DNA of 64,000 bases from Pseudomonas mendocina (lineage in GTDB: Bacteria > Pseudomonadota > Gammaproteobacteria > Pseudomonadales > Pseudomonadaceae). Made by a program: the position numbers and the translations under genes. Location: NCBI RefSeq assembly GCF_900636545.1, contig NZ_LR134290.1, positions 248,001-312,000 of the forward strand, in the 5' to 3' direction. Below the pieces are notes generated by a model that was given only the letters and a program-made list of their open reading frames with translations, did no database searches and was not told the origin of the DNA. Of this stretch, positions 1-8,649 are shown piece by piece; position 1 is the first letter of the stretch, and every line of letters starts with the position of its first letter.

Positions 1-1
1 C

Positions 2-469
2 GGCTTCGCCCTGCCCGGTGTCGACCCGATGGCCATCGCCATCGACTACAGCAACTCCAGCCAGTACGGCTCCGACTTCGTCGTCACCACCAACCGTGCC
101 AGTGGTTATGCAGCGGGTGAGCAGACCGGCCTCTCGGTAGAGAAGGACGGCATGGTTTACGCCAACTACAGCAACGGCCAGCGCATGCTGCAGGGCCAGG
201 TGGCGCTGGCTACCTTCGCCAATGCCGGCGGGCTGAAGAACGTCAGCGGCACCGCCTGGGTGGAAACCGCCGATTCCGGCGCGGCCCTGATCGGTGTACC
301 CGGTGTCGGCCCATTCGGCGCCCTGGTGGCTGGCTCGCTGGAGAACTCCAACGTCGATCTGACCCAGCAGCTGGTCGGCCTGATGGAGGGCCAGCGCAAC
401 TACCAGGCCAACACCAAGGTGCTGACCACCAACAAGGAACTCACCCAAGTGCTGTTCGGCGCGATCTGA
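2..469 (+). CDS. flgE: Flagellar hook protein FlgE, C-terminal part (5' end outside window)
   Basis: The reading frame is open from the window edge, so only about the last 155 residues are present. FlgE polymerises into the flagellar hook outside the cell. The visible part ends with the D0 helix shared by rod and hook proteins (SNVDLTQQLVGLMEGQRNYQANTKVL, given here as positions 344-422), which packs in the tube core. The region before it, with a Y-SNGQ-LQGQVALATFANAGGL pattern, is typical of the end of FlgE. flgF starts 9 bases after its stop, so it belongs to the flg operon. The identification as FlgE rather than FlgF or FlgG rests on this C-terminus and on gene order. Confidence 0.93.
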   Translation, partial: GFALPGVDPMAIAIDYSNSSQYGSDFVVTTNRASGYAAGEQTGLSVEKDGMVYANYSNGQRMLQGQVALATFANAGGLKNVSGTAWVETADSGAALIGVPGVGPFGALVAGSLENSNVDLTQQLVGLMEGQRNYQANTKVLTTNKELTQVLFGAI

Positions 470-478
470 GGCTGACCC

Positions 479-1210
479 ATGGACCGTCTCGGTTACACCG
501 CAATGACCGCTGCCAGTCGCACCATGAGCTCGCTCACGGTACGCGCCAACAACCTGGCCAACGTCAACACGCCCGGCTTCCGGGCCGACCTGGAGCAGGC
601 CCAGGCCGTGGCCGTCGAGGGTTACGGCTACGACAGCCGGCACCTGGCGCGGGTCAAGAACAACGGCGTCAACCTGGCGCCCGGCGAGCTGATGGCCACC
701 GGTCGTGACCTCGACGTGGCGATCCAGGGCCGTGGTCTGTTCGCCGTCGAAGGCGATGACGGCGCCGAGCGCTACACCCGCAACGGTGCGCTGCAGGTCG
801 ATGCCGAGCTGCGCCTGACCCTCAATGGCCGCGCCGTGCTGGGCGAGGGTGGCCCCATTGTGCTGCCCGAGTACGACAGCCTGCACATCGGCCGTGACGG
901 CACCGTTTCGGTGATCCCGCGTGGCGATTTCGTCACCGCCGAAGTGGATCGCATCCGCGTGGTCGACGTCGACGCCGCCGACCTGACCAAGGATGCCAGC
1001 GGCCTGCTGACGCGCATCGATGGCCAGCCGGCCGAAGGCCTGGATGCGCCGGTGCTGGCGTCCGGCTACCTGGAAGCCAGCAACGTCGGTGCCATCGATC
1101 AGCTGGTGGCGACCATGAGCCTGAACCGCCTGTTCGAAACCCAGGTGAAGATGATGAAGGCTGCCGAAGACCTGTCCGATGCCGGCAACCGGATGATCCG
1201 CGGCGGTTGA
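479..1210 (+). CDS. flgF: Flagellar basal-body rod protein FlgF
   Basis: A 243-residue proximal rod protein, exported by the flagellar type III apparatus and assembled in the periplasm. The N-terminus (MDRLGYTAMTAASRTM, then NNLANVNTPGF at about residues 24-34) is the rod/hook D0 motif. The C-terminus (NVGAIDQLVATMSLNRLFETQVKMM) is the matching D0 helix. Length fits the family (about 245-250). It lies between flgE and flgG as in other pseudomonads. The gap to flgG is 103 bases and holds a long palindrome, which is larger than the other gaps in this operon. Confidence 0.95.
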   Translation: MDRLGYTAMTAASRTMSSLTVRANNLANVNTPGFRADLEQAQAVAVEGYGYDSRHLARVKNNGVNLAPGELMATGRDLDVAIQGRGLFAVEGDDGAERYTRNGALQVDAELRLTLNGRAVLGEGGPIVLPEYDSLHIGRDGTVSVIPRGDFVTAEVDRIRVVDVDAADLTKDASGLLTRIDGQPAEGLDAPVLASGYLEASNVGAIDQLVATMSLNRLFETQVKMMKAAEDLSDAGNRMIRGG

Positions 1211-1243
1211 GCATTCCGATTGTAGGGTGACCGAACACGACGA

Positions 1244-1294
1244 GTAGCCCGGATGCAATCCGGGAACGATTTCCCCGGATTGCATCCGGGCTAC
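1244..1294. repeat. REP-like perfect inverted repeat between flgF and flgG
   Basis: Two perfectly complementary 21-base arms (1244-1264 and 1274-1294) surround a 9-base loop. The arms begin GTAGCCCGGATGCAATCC and the reverse copy ends GGATTGCATCCGGGCTAC. There is no T tract, so it is not an intrinsic terminator. Palindromes with this GTAGCCCGGATGCAATCCGGG-type core occur as dispersed repeats in Pseudomonas genomes (general knowledge). Here it sits inside an operon, 19 bases before the flgG start. It could stabilise the upstream message or attenuate the downstream one. Confidence 0.75.
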
Positions 1295-1313
1295 AGGTAA
1301 CAGGAGACACGAT

Positions 1314-2099
1314 ATGAGTTCCGCACTTTGGGTCAGCAAGACCGGTCTGGCCGCCCAGGACAAGGCCATGAGCGCCGTGGCCAACAACCTGGCCAACGTC
1401 AATACCAACGGTTTCAAGAGCGACCGCGTGGTGTTCGAGGACCTGTTCTACGCCATCGAACTGCAGCCTGGCGCGCAGGCCGACGAGGTCAACACCGTGC
1501 CGTCGGGCATCCAGCTCGGCAGTGGCGTGCGCGTAGCCGGTACGCAGAAAGTGTTCACCGAAGGCAGCATCCAGACCACCGGCCAGCCGATGGACCTGGC
1601 GATCATCGGCGCCGGTTTCTTCCAAGTGGAAGCGCCCAACGGCGATATCTACTACACCGAGAACGGCCAGCTGCAGCTCAACGCCGAAGGCATGATCGTC
1701 AACTCCCAGGGCCTGCCACTGACCCCGGCCATCGAAGTGCCGGCCGGTAGCAGCCGCTTCACTGTGGGCAGCGACGGCATCGTCACCGCCGTACTGGCCG
1801 GCGACACCCTGCCTTCGGAGCTGGGCCAGATCACCCTGGTCAACTTCACCAACCCGGGCGGCCTTGAGGCGCTCGGTGGCAACCTCTACCGCGAAACCGT
1901 GGCCAGCGGCGAGCCGGTCGAGGGCGTACCGGGCGCCGATGGCCTGGGCAACCTCAAGCAGGGCGTGCTGGAAGGCTCCAACGTGCAGGTGGTCGAGGCC
2001 ATGGTGGCGATGATCTCCATCCAGCGTGCCTACGAGGCCAACGCCAAGGTGCTCGATGCCGCGTCGGGCATGCAGCAGTTCCTCAACCAGACCGTGTGA
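1314..2099 (+). CDS. flgG: Flagellar basal-body distal rod protein FlgG
   Basis: A 261-residue distal rod protein that forms the part of the rod passing through the P and L rings. It has the N-terminal rod motif (SALWVSKTGLAAQD, NNLANVNTNGFKSD) and the characteristic FlgG ending (GVLEGSNVQVVEAMVAMISIQRAYEANAKVLDAA). Length matches the family almost exactly (about 260). A Shine-Dalgarno AGGAGA lies at 1301-1306, before ATG 1314. flgH starts 5 bases after the stop, so FlgG and the ring proteins are made together. Confidence 0.97.
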   Translation: MSSALWVSKTGLAAQDKAMSAVANNLANVNTNGFKSDRVVFEDLFYAIELQPGAQADEVNTVPSGIQLGSGVRVAGTQKVFTEGSIQTTGQPMDLAIIGAGFFQVEAPNGDIYYTENGQLQLNAEGMIVNSQGLPLTPAIEVPAGSSRFTVGSDGIVTAVLAGDTLPSELGQITLVNFTNPGGLEALGGNLYRETVASGEPVEGVPGADGLGNLKQGVLEGSNVQVVEAMVAMISIQRAYEANAKVLDAASGMQQFLNQTV

Positions 2100-2104
2100 T
2101 CGCC

Positions 2105-2767
2105 ATGACCCGCCTGCTCCCGCTCGCTCTGCTTCTGCTCCTCGGCGGCTGCGCCAGCTTCAACGAGATGCTGCCCGACGAGGACTCCAGCCACTACGAG
2201 CCGCTGGCACTGGACTACAGCGTGCCACCGACCACCGGCGGCGGCCTGTTTCGCAGTGGCTACAGCGGCTCGCTGATCGGCGACAAGCGCGCAGTACGGG
2301 TCGGCGACATCCTCACCGTGGTGCTCGACGAGTCCACCCAGTCGAGCAAGAGCGCCGGCACCAGCTTCGGCAAGACCGCCAATGCTGCCATCGGTATTCC
2401 GACGGTGCTGGGCAAGACCTACGACCGCCTGGAAAGCTCCGCCTCGGCCGAGCGCGATTTCAATGGTTCGGCGCGCAGCTCGCAGCAGAACACCTTGCGC
2501 GGCTCCATCGCCGTGACCGTGCATCAGGTGCTGCCCAACGGCACCCTGCTGATCAAGGGTGAGAAGGCCCTGCGCCTGAACCAGGGCGACGAGTACATCC
2601 GCCTGGTCGGCCTGGTGCGCATGGACGACATCAACCGTGCCAACCAGGTGTCCTCGCAGAACGTGGCCAACGCACGGATTTCCTATGCAGGCCGTGGCGT
2701 GCTCAATGACAGCAACTCGGCAGGCTGGCTGACGCGCTTCTTCACCAGCCCGCTGTTCCCGCTCTGA
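2105..2767 (+). CDS. flgH: Flagellar L-ring lipoprotein FlgH
   Basis: A 220-residue outer-membrane lipoprotein that forms the L ring, the bushing around the rod. The start at ATG 2105 gives MTRLLPLALLLLLGGC, a lipoprotein signal peptide with lipobox LGGC and the lipidated Cys at residue 16. A GTG at 2096 would overlap flgG and add four residues, and is less likely. The motifs SLIGDKRAVRVGDILTVVL and GSIAVTVHQVLPNGTLLIKGEK are typical of FlgH, and the end (WLTRFFTSPLFPL) is the family terminus. It needs FlgI, encoded next, for ring assembly. Confidence 0.95.
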   Translation: MTRLLPLALLLLLGGCASFNEMLPDEDSSHYEPLALDYSVPPTTGGGLFRSGYSGSLIGDKRAVRVGDILTVVLDESTQSSKSAGTSFGKTANAAIGIPTVLGKTYDRLESSASAERDFNGSARSSQQNTLRGSIAVTVHQVLPNGTLLIKGEKALRLNQGDEYIRLVGLVRMDDINRANQVSSQNVANARISYAGRGVLNDSNSAGWLTRFFTSPLFPL

Positions 2768-2777
2768 GGCCTGGATC

Positions 2778-3872
2778 ATGATCAAACGCTCACTCGTCGC
2801 CCTGCTCCTGGGCTGGCCACTGTCGACCAAGGCCGTACCGCTGATGGACCTGGTGGATATCGAAGGCATCCGTGGCAACCAGCTGATCGGCTATGGCCTG
2901 GTGGTTGGCCTGGACGGCACCGGCGACAAGAACCAGGTGCGCTTCACCAGCCAGTCGGTGGCCAACATGATCAAGCAGTTCGGCATCAATCTGCCGCCGA
3001 ACGTCGATCCCAAGCTGAAGAACGTCGCCGCGGTGACCGTCACGGCGGAGATTCCGCCGTCCTACAGTCCGGGGCAGAGCGTCGATGTCACCGTCGCCTC
3101 GCTGGGCGATGCCAAGAGCCTGCGTGGCGGCCAGTTGCTGATGACGCCTTTGCAGGGTGTCGATGGCGAAACCTATGCCCTGGCCCAGGGCGCCGTGGTC
3201 GTCGGCGGCCTCAATGCCACCGGGCAGAGCGGCTCCAGCGTGGCGATCAACTCCGCCAACAGCGGCCGCGTGCCCAATGGCGCCACCGTCGAGCGGATGA
3301 TCCCCAGCGATTTCAGTACCCGTGACGAGGTCATGCTCAACCTGCGCCAGCCCAGCTTCCAGACCGCTGCCAAGGTAGTCGAGGCGGTCAACGGCCGCTT
3401 CGGCAGCGGCACTGCCAGCGCCCTGAATTCGACCAAGATCGCCATCCGCGCGCCGATTACCAGCACCCAGCGCATCGGCTTTATGGCCATGTTGGAGGGG
3501 CTCGAAGTGGAAGAAGGTCGTGAGCGACCGAAGGTGGTGTTCAACAGCCGCACCGGTACCGTGGTGGTCGGTCAGGGCGTACGGGTCAAGGCTGCTGCCG
3601 TGGCCCACGGCACCTTGACCGTGACCATCAGCGAGAACCCGCAGGTCAGCCAGCCCAACGCCTTCTCCGGCGGCCAGACTGCCGTAGTACCGCGCTCCGA
3701 CGTGGCCGTCAGCCAGGACAAGAACGCCATGTTCAAGTGGCCCGACGGCGCCAGCCTGGACAGCATCATCAACACCGTGAACAGCCTCGGCGCTACCCCG
3801 GACGATGTCATGAGCATCCTCCAGGCGCTGGAACAGGCCGGTGCCCTCAACGCTGAACTGATCGTGATCTGA
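2778..3872 (+). CDS. flgI: Flagellar P-ring protein FlgI
   Basis: A 364-residue periplasmic protein that forms the P ring in the peptidoglycan layer. The N-terminus (MIKRSLVALLLGWPLSTKA) is a Sec signal peptide. The mature start VPLMDLVDIEGIRGNQLIGYGLVVGLDGTGDK and the end LDSIINTVNSLGATPDDVMSILQALEQAGALNAELIVI are strongly conserved in FlgI. Length is as usual (about 365-370). It lies 10 bases after flgH and 3 bases before flgJ. Confidence 0.97.
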   Translation: MIKRSLVALLLGWPLSTKAVPLMDLVDIEGIRGNQLIGYGLVVGLDGTGDKNQVRFTSQSVANMIKQFGINLPPNVDPKLKNVAAVTVTAEIPPSYSPGQSVDVTVASLGDAKSLRGGQLLMTPLQGVDGETYALAQGAVVVGGLNATGQSGSSVAINSANSGRVPNGATVERMIPSDFSTRDEVMLNLRQPSFQTAAKVVEAVNGRFGSGTASALNSTKIAIRAPITSTQRIGFMAMLEGLEVEEGRERPKVVFNSRTGTVVVGQGVRVKAAAVAHGTLTVTISENPQVSQPNAFSGGQTAVVPRSDVAVSQDKNAMFKWPDGASLDSIINTVNSLGATPDDVMSILQALEQAGALNAELIVI

Positions 3873-3875
3873 GCC

Positions 3876-5000
3876 ATGAGCATCGTTTCCCTCGCCCAAC
3901 ACATGAACAGCCACCGCGGCAGCGCCGACGGTATCGGCACCGCCCGCGAGCAGCAACTGCAGGCTGCAGCCGAGCAGTTCGAGGCCTTGTTCCTGCAGCA
4001 GATCCTCAAGCAGATGCGCAAGGCCAGCGACGTGCTCGCCGAAGGTAACCCGATGCGCAGTCGCGAGATGGACACCATGCGTGACTTCTACGACGAAGTG
4101 CTGGCCGAGACCCTGGCCGGGCGCAAGCAGACCGGCATCGCCGACATGCTGGTCAAGCAATTGTCCGGTGCTGGCGATGGCACGGTGGACATGGACGCCG
4201 CCGCCGCTGCTGCCCGCTCCGCCGAGCTACCGCAGCGCCCCGGTAGCAGCCTACTGGAGCCGCTGCGCAGCACCTGGCAGCGCGGCATCGACAGCCTCGG
4301 CAAGGTCTGGGACAAGGGCTCGGCTGGCTTCGTCGCCCTGGTCGATCGCGTCATCCAGCAGGAGTCGGCCGGTCGCATCGACGCGGTATCGCCCAAGGGC
4401 GCGCGCGGCCTCATGCAACTGATGCCGGAAACCGCGCGGGAAATGGCCGCCGAGCTCGGCCTGCCATTCAGCGAAGCCCGCCTGACAAGCGACGCCGCCT
4501 ACAACAAGCGCCTGGGCAGTGCCTACCTGGACAAGATGCTGCAGCGTTACGACGGCCACCAGGCGTTGGCGCTGGCGGCCTACAACGCCGGCCCTGGTCG
4601 CGTCGACGAGTGGCTCAAGGTCAACGGCGACCCGCGCAGCGGCGAGATCGCCACCGGCGCCTGGATCGAGCGCATCCCCTTTCAGGAAACCCGTGACTAC
4701 ACGCGCAAGATTCTTGGCGACCTGGCCAAGACCGAGATGCCGGTCAAGGACGATGCTCAGGCCAGCAGCCCCCTAAGCGCGCAGACCCGCCAGCAACTGG
4801 CCAGCGCCCTGAGTGCCGACAGCGGCCTGCTGCTCGGCGCCGTCGCCGGCAAGCAGGCGTTGGCGCGTGATGAATTTAAGTCCACCGCCGATTCCGTCGC
4901 TCTGTCCTCTGGAACAGCCCAATTCGCTGCTGACAACGCCCGTGCGCCACGTCTGGCAGCCTTCGCTCAGCCGATGCGCTTCGAGCGACAGGAGAGTTAA
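3876..5000 (+). CDS. flgJ: Rod-cap/peptidoglycan hydrolase FlgJ with a lytic-transglycosylase-type catalytic domain
   Basis: FlgJ caps the growing rod and opens the murein so that the rod can pass. Residues about 20-95 are the rod-binding domain (AAEQFEALFLQQILKQMRKA, EMDTMRDFYDEVLAETLAG). The second domain, about residues 150-285, carries goose-lysozyme/Slt-type motifs: ES with the likely catalytic Glu163, GARGLMQLMP at 175-184, AYNAGPGRV at 235-243, and ERIPFQETRDYTRKIL at 265-280. The better known FlgJ of Salmonella has a glucosaminidase (GH73) domain instead. The Ala-rich linker (about 107-115) and a tail of about 85 residues have no motif I recognise. flgK follows after 3 bases. Confidence 0.92.
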   Translation: MSIVSLAQHMNSHRGSADGIGTAREQQLQAAAEQFEALFLQQILKQMRKASDVLAEGNPMRSREMDTMRDFYDEVLAETLAGRKQTGIADMLVKQLSGAGDGTVDMDAAAAAARSAELPQRPGSSLLEPLRSTWQRGIDSLGKVWDKGSAGFVALVDRVIQQESAGRIDAVSPKGARGLMQLMPETAREMAAELGLPFSEARLTSDAAYNKRLGSAYLDKMLQRYDGHQALALAAYNAGPGRVDEWLKVNGDPRSGEIATGAWIERIPFQETRDYTRKILGDLAKTEMPVKDDAQASSPLSAQTRQQLASALSADSGLLLGAVAGKQALARDEFKSTADSVALSSGTAQFAADNARAPRLAAFAQPMRFERQES

Positions 5001-5003
5001 TTC

Positions 5004-6371
5004 GTGAGCATCCTCAACCAGATCGCCTATAGCGGTGTGCGTGCCAGCCAGGTGGCCCTGGCCACCACCGGGCAGAACATCGCCAACGTCAAGACGCCGG
5101 GCTTCAGCCGCCTGCAGACCATCACCGGGTCGCTGGCCGGGCAGGGTGGACTGAGCGTCGGCGGCGGTGTCGAGGTGATCAGCATTCGCCGCATGACCAA
5201 CGAATTTCATAACCAGCAGCTGTGGCGCGCGACCACCGAGCAGAACTTCTACAGTGCCTCGCAGCAGTACCTGACCGCGCTGGAAGCGCTGATGTCCGGT
5301 ACCGGTTCGAGCATCAGCGCGGGCCTCGACCAGTTCTTCGCGGCCTTGAGCGAAGCCAGCGCCACGCCCGGCTCCATCGCCCTGCGCCAGCAGATCATCG
5401 GCGAGGCCGGCAACCTGGCGCAGCGCTTCAACGGCCTGAGCAGCAACATCGACGCGCAGGTCAAGGCGCTGCAGGAGCAGCGCACCGCCATGGCCACCGA
5501 GATCAACGGCCTGACCGAGAACATCGCGCTGCTGAACAAGAAGATCGTCGAGACCGAGTCGGTCAAGGGTGACAGCACCGCGCTGCGCGACCAGCGCGAG
5601 AGCCTGATCGGCCAGCTCACCCAGTTCGCCAAGCTGCGTATCAACGAAACGCCGGACGGCTCGGTCAGCGTCGCCCTGGCCAACGGGCAGCCGCTGGTGG
5701 CCGGTGCCACTGCCGGGCAGCTCAAGGTGGCGATGACGGCGAGCGGCGAGCAGGAAGTCAGCCTGGCGTTCGCCGGCACCAGTTTCCCGCTGCGTCAGGA
5801 TGGTTTCGGCGGTGCCTTCGGCGGCCTCCACGACGTCGAGTACGGCAGCTTGCGGCCGAACCTGGAGGCGCTGCATGACATGGCCAGCCAGCTGGCGCAG
5901 ATGGTCAACGACGTGCTCGCCACTGGCTTCGACCTCAATGGCAACCCGGGCCAGCCGCTATTCGCCTATGACCCCACCAGCACCACCGCGCTGCTGCGGG
6001 TCGAGCCTCTGACCGCCGAGCAATTGGCGCTGTCCTCGGCTGCCGGGGAAACCGGCAACAACGAAGTGCTGCTGAGCCTGCTCGGGCTGAAGAACCAGAC
6101 CATCACCCTGAACGGTAGCCAGGTGACGCTCAACGATGCCTATGCCGGCCTGCTTGGCCAGGTCGCCAGCAACAGCCGGCAGAATCAGGCCGACCTCAAG
6201 TCCGCCACTGCCGTGACCCAGCAGGCCCAGTCGCAACGTGACAGCGTCAGCGCCGTGAGCCTGGACGAGGAGGCGGTCAACCTGATGACCTACCAGCAGG
6301 CCTACCAGGCCAACATGAAGGTCATCAGCACCGCCAACCAGTTGTTCGACGACATGCTTTCCGCGTTCTGA
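5004..6371 (+). CDS. flgK: Flagellar hook-associated protein 1 (FlgK), short form
   Basis: FlgK joins hook and filament. The GTG start at 5004 lies 3 bases after the flgJ stop, with GGAGAG at 4991-4996. The N-terminus (SILNQIAYSGVRASQVALATTGQNIANVKTPGFSR) and the C-terminus (SLDEEAVNLMTYQQAYQANMKVISTANQLFDDMLSAF) are complete D0/D1 regions. At 455 residues it is shorter than E. coli FlgK (about 547) and than longer Pseudomonas forms. The difference lies in the variable surface domains, so this is a natural short form and not a truncation. Confidence 0.95.
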   Translation: MSILNQIAYSGVRASQVALATTGQNIANVKTPGFSRLQTITGSLAGQGGLSVGGGVEVISIRRMTNEFHNQQLWRATTEQNFYSASQQYLTALEALMSGTGSSISAGLDQFFAALSEASATPGSIALRQQIIGEAGNLAQRFNGLSSNIDAQVKALQEQRTAMATEINGLTENIALLNKKIVETESVKGDSTALRDQRESLIGQLTQFAKLRINETPDGSVSVALANGQPLVAGATAGQLKVAMTASGEQEVSLAFAGTSFPLRQDGFGGAFGGLHDVEYGSLRPNLEALHDMASQLAQMVNDVLATGFDLNGNPGQPLFAYDPTSTTALLRVEPLTAEQLALSSAAGETGNNEVLLSLLGLKNQTITLNGSQVTLNDAYAGLLGQVASNSRQNQADLKSATAVTQQAQSQRDSVSAVSLDEEAVNLMTYQQAYQANMKVISTANQLFDDMLSAF

Positions 6372-6394
6372 CGCGGTTTCAGAGAGACTCAGCC

Positions 6395-7312
6395 ATGATG
6401 CGCATCACCAACTCGCAGATCACCTCGATGATGCACAACTCGATGAACGCCAGTTCCGCCGAGTTGGGCAAGCTGATGCAGCAGATGGCCACCAACAAAC
6501 GCCTCCTGCTGCCCTCCGACGACCCCATCGCCAGCGTCCGCGTGCTGCGCGTTCAGCGTGAAGAATCGAGCCTGGAACAGTTCCGCAAGAACATCGCCAA
6601 CGTCTCCGGCAGCCTGTCGACCCAGGAGGCCAATCTCAAGTCGACCTCCGACGCCATGCTCAATGTGCGTGACCTGCTGCTGTGGGCGGCCAACGGTTCC
6701 AATACCAGCGAGGACCTGTCCGCCATGGCCGGCGAGCTGTCGATCATCGAGGACACCATCTTCAGCTTCGCCAACGTGCGCGACGAGGAAGGCCGCTATC
6801 TGTTCTCCGGGACCCTCAGCGACACCCCGGCGCTGGCTTTCGACACCGCGACCCAGACCTACAGCGTCACCGGCAACGACAAGCACCGTCAGGCCGCCGT
6901 GGCCAACGGCGTGCTGGTTGACGAGAACGTCACCGCCGCCAGCATTTTCGGCGCGGGGGTGGGCGTGCTCAACGAGCTGCGTGGCCTGATCAACACCTTG
7001 CAGGACCCGGCCCTGGACGCCACCGACCCGGCCGTACGGCAGCAGATCGTCGACACCCTGGGTGCCCTGGATGAGGCGCATGGTCGCGTGATGGGCTCGA
7101 TCACCGAGCTTGGTGGTCGGCAGAACGCCCTGACCCTGCTGACCGACAGCAACGAGGACGTCTCGCTGGTCAACCAGAAGATCGAGGGCGAACTGTCGCG
7201 CCTCGACTATGCCAGCGCCACGATCGACCTCAACGACTACCAACTGGCCCTGGGGGCGACGCAGAAGACCTACCTGAAGATCAACCAGATGTCGCTGTTC
7301 AGCCTGCTGTAA
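6395..7312 (+). CDS. flgL: Flagellar hook-associated protein 3 (FlgL)
   Basis: A 305-residue second junction protein between hook and filament. The flagellin-like N-terminal coiled coil is clear (MMRITNSQITSMMHNSMNASSAELGKLMQQMATNKRLLLPSDDP), as is the C-terminal one (DLNDYQLALGATQKTYLKINQMSLFSLL). Two adjacent ATG codons (6395, 6398) are possible starts. It lies 23 bases after flgK, with GAGAGA upstream. The next gene begins about 12 bases after the stop, so it probably shares the transcript. Confidence 0.95.
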   Translation: MMRITNSQITSMMHNSMNASSAELGKLMQQMATNKRLLLPSDDPIASVRVLRVQREESSLEQFRKNIANVSGSLSTQEANLKSTSDAMLNVRDLLLWAANGSNTSEDLSAMAGELSIIEDTIFSFANVRDEEGRYLFSGTLSDTPALAFDTATQTYSVTGNDKHRQAAVANGVLVDENVTAASIFGAGVGVLNELRGLINTLQDPALDATDPAVRQQIVDTLGALDEAHGRVMGSITELGGRQNALTLLTDSNEDVSLVNQKIEGELSRLDYASATIDLNDYQLALGATQKTYLKINQMSLFSLL

Positions 7313-7324
7313 GGAGTGGCATTG

Positions 7325-8353
7325 GTGATCAAGGTCGATACACAGCTGCCGGTCGTCACCGCGCTCGATCCGCAGGCGCGGCGCCCGGTGCAGGGCGAGC
7401 AGGCCGTGCAACGCCAGCGCAAGCAGGCGCCCGCTGCCGAGCAGACGGCGCAGCCACGCGGCAAGAGCGCCACCTTCAACCTGCAGCTCAACCAGCAACT
7501 GACCTCGATGCAGGCCGCCGACAGCTACCTGGGCGAACTGGCCGGGCGCCTCGGCCAGCTCAAGCTCAGCCTCAGTCGTGAGTTGAGCAATGCCCAGGCC
7601 GGTGAACGCGAAGGCCTCAAGCGCGAACTGGAGCAGGTGCGCAAGTTGCTGGACGAGCGCGGCCAGCGCTCCGGCGAGGCGCTGGATGCCGGCTTCAAAC
7701 TGCGCCTCAACGAGCCGGTGCGCAGTCGTTTCAGCCTGCAGGGCCTGGATTCGATCGCCAGCGTGCAACAGGCCGGCAAGGAAACCCTGCTGTTCAGCGC
7801 CGGGCGCAAACTGGCCGAGCCACTGGCCGTGGTGCTCGACGAAGGGCTCAGCGAACAGCAGATCCTGCGTCGTTTCAATGCTGGCCTAGGTCCGGCCGGC
7901 ATTCGCGCAGAAGTGGATAGCGGTGGAGCGCTCAAGTTCAGCGCCCGCGAAAGCGAGTGGCAGCAGCTCAAGGGCGAGCTGCGTGTGCAGGGCGAAGGCA
8001 AGCTGGCGGCCAAGGCCGCAGCGCCTGTGGTCAGCCAGGAAGACCAGTTGCTGCGCCTGCCCGACGCCGCCCGCCTGGACGGTGCCCGTGAACTGCGCCG
8101 GGCCCTGGATGAGGTGGTGGCGGCGTTGGACAAGATCGGCTCGTTGCGTGAGCAGCTCAGCCATCGCCAGGATGAAATCCGCGAGTTTCTAGCTCGGCAT
8201 GCCGAGCAGAACGAGCGCGAGTGGGCGCGGGATTTTGCCGGCGAAGTGTTCAACCTGATGCGTCGCAGCCCCAGCAGCTATGCCGCGGTAACCCAGACCG
8301 TCGTCGCCCAGGCCAACATCAGCCGCTCCAGCGTGGTCAGCCTGTTGTCCTGA
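7325..8353 (+). CDS. Uncharacterised coiled-coil protein encoded with flgL
   Basis: A 342-residue protein with no family I recognise by name. The start was set by the strong AAGGAG at 7311-7316, which fits GTG 7325 (TTG 7322 is possible, and the GTG at 7316 lies on the Shine-Dalgarno itself). Long charged helices are likely at residues about 50-110 (LGELAGRLGQLKLSLSREL) and 235-300. Between them, the stretch LSEQQILRRFNAGLGPAGIRAEVDSGGALKFSARESEW resembles the hook_IN-type beta motif of flagellins and FliD (visual resemblance only). There is no signal peptide. Position right after flgL and before the operon terminator suggests a flagellar role, such as a filament or cap accessory. That is inference from context. 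Confidence 0.7.
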   Translation: MIKVDTQLPVVTALDPQARRPVQGEQAVQRQRKQAPAAEQTAQPRGKSATFNLQLNQQLTSMQAADSYLGELAGRLGQLKLSLSRELSNAQAGEREGLKRELEQVRKLLDERGQRSGEALDAGFKLRLNEPVRSRFSLQGLDSIASVQQAGKETLLFSAGRKLAEPLAVVLDEGLSEQQILRRFNAGLGPAGIRAEVDSGGALKFSARESEWQQLKGELRVQGEGKLAAKAAAPVVSQEDQLLRLPDAARLDGARELRRALDEVVAALDKIGSLREQLSHRQDEIREFLARHAEQNEREWARDFAGEVFNLMRRSPSSYAAVTQTVVAQANISRSSVVSLLS

Positions 8354-8375
8354 TCGGCGGAATATCGATTCCTCA

Positions 8376-8422
8376 GCCGTCAGTCGCTTCCCCCTTGTTT
8401 CATGGCGACTGGCGGCTTTTTT
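8376..8422 (+). terminator. Intrinsic terminator of the flg operon
   Basis: A 12-base stem (8376-8387 pairing with 8405-8416, one G-U pair) is followed by six T residues at 8417-8422. It lies 22 bases after the last gene of the flagellar run and closes it. Confidence 0.9.
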
Positions 8423-8649
8423 ATCCGAACGCGGCAGACAAGCACGACCAGTCGTCCGCTTCATGACCAGTCGCACAGAATGATGGCGTTTTAACAGCTA
8501 TCATCGCGCCCTTTCCGCAGCATCTGGGCCGTGCGCCCGTCGAAACTGCCCCCTCGCATTCCAATAAAAACCCCGCATTCAAGGGTTCACCCATCACTGC
8601 CGGCGCTCGCCTGCGGTGCATTGCCTCGTCCTCGAATTGGAGTACCGAC

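Noticed and set aside
2030..2878. Long open frames opposite the flagellar, mdc and transporter genes on the other strand
   Set aside because: They mirror the third-position G/C bias of the real genes, lack ribosome sites, and show no domain motifs.
5004..6371. FlgK looked truncated
   Set aside because: Both terminal D0 regions are complete and in frame. Only the variable outer domains are shorter.
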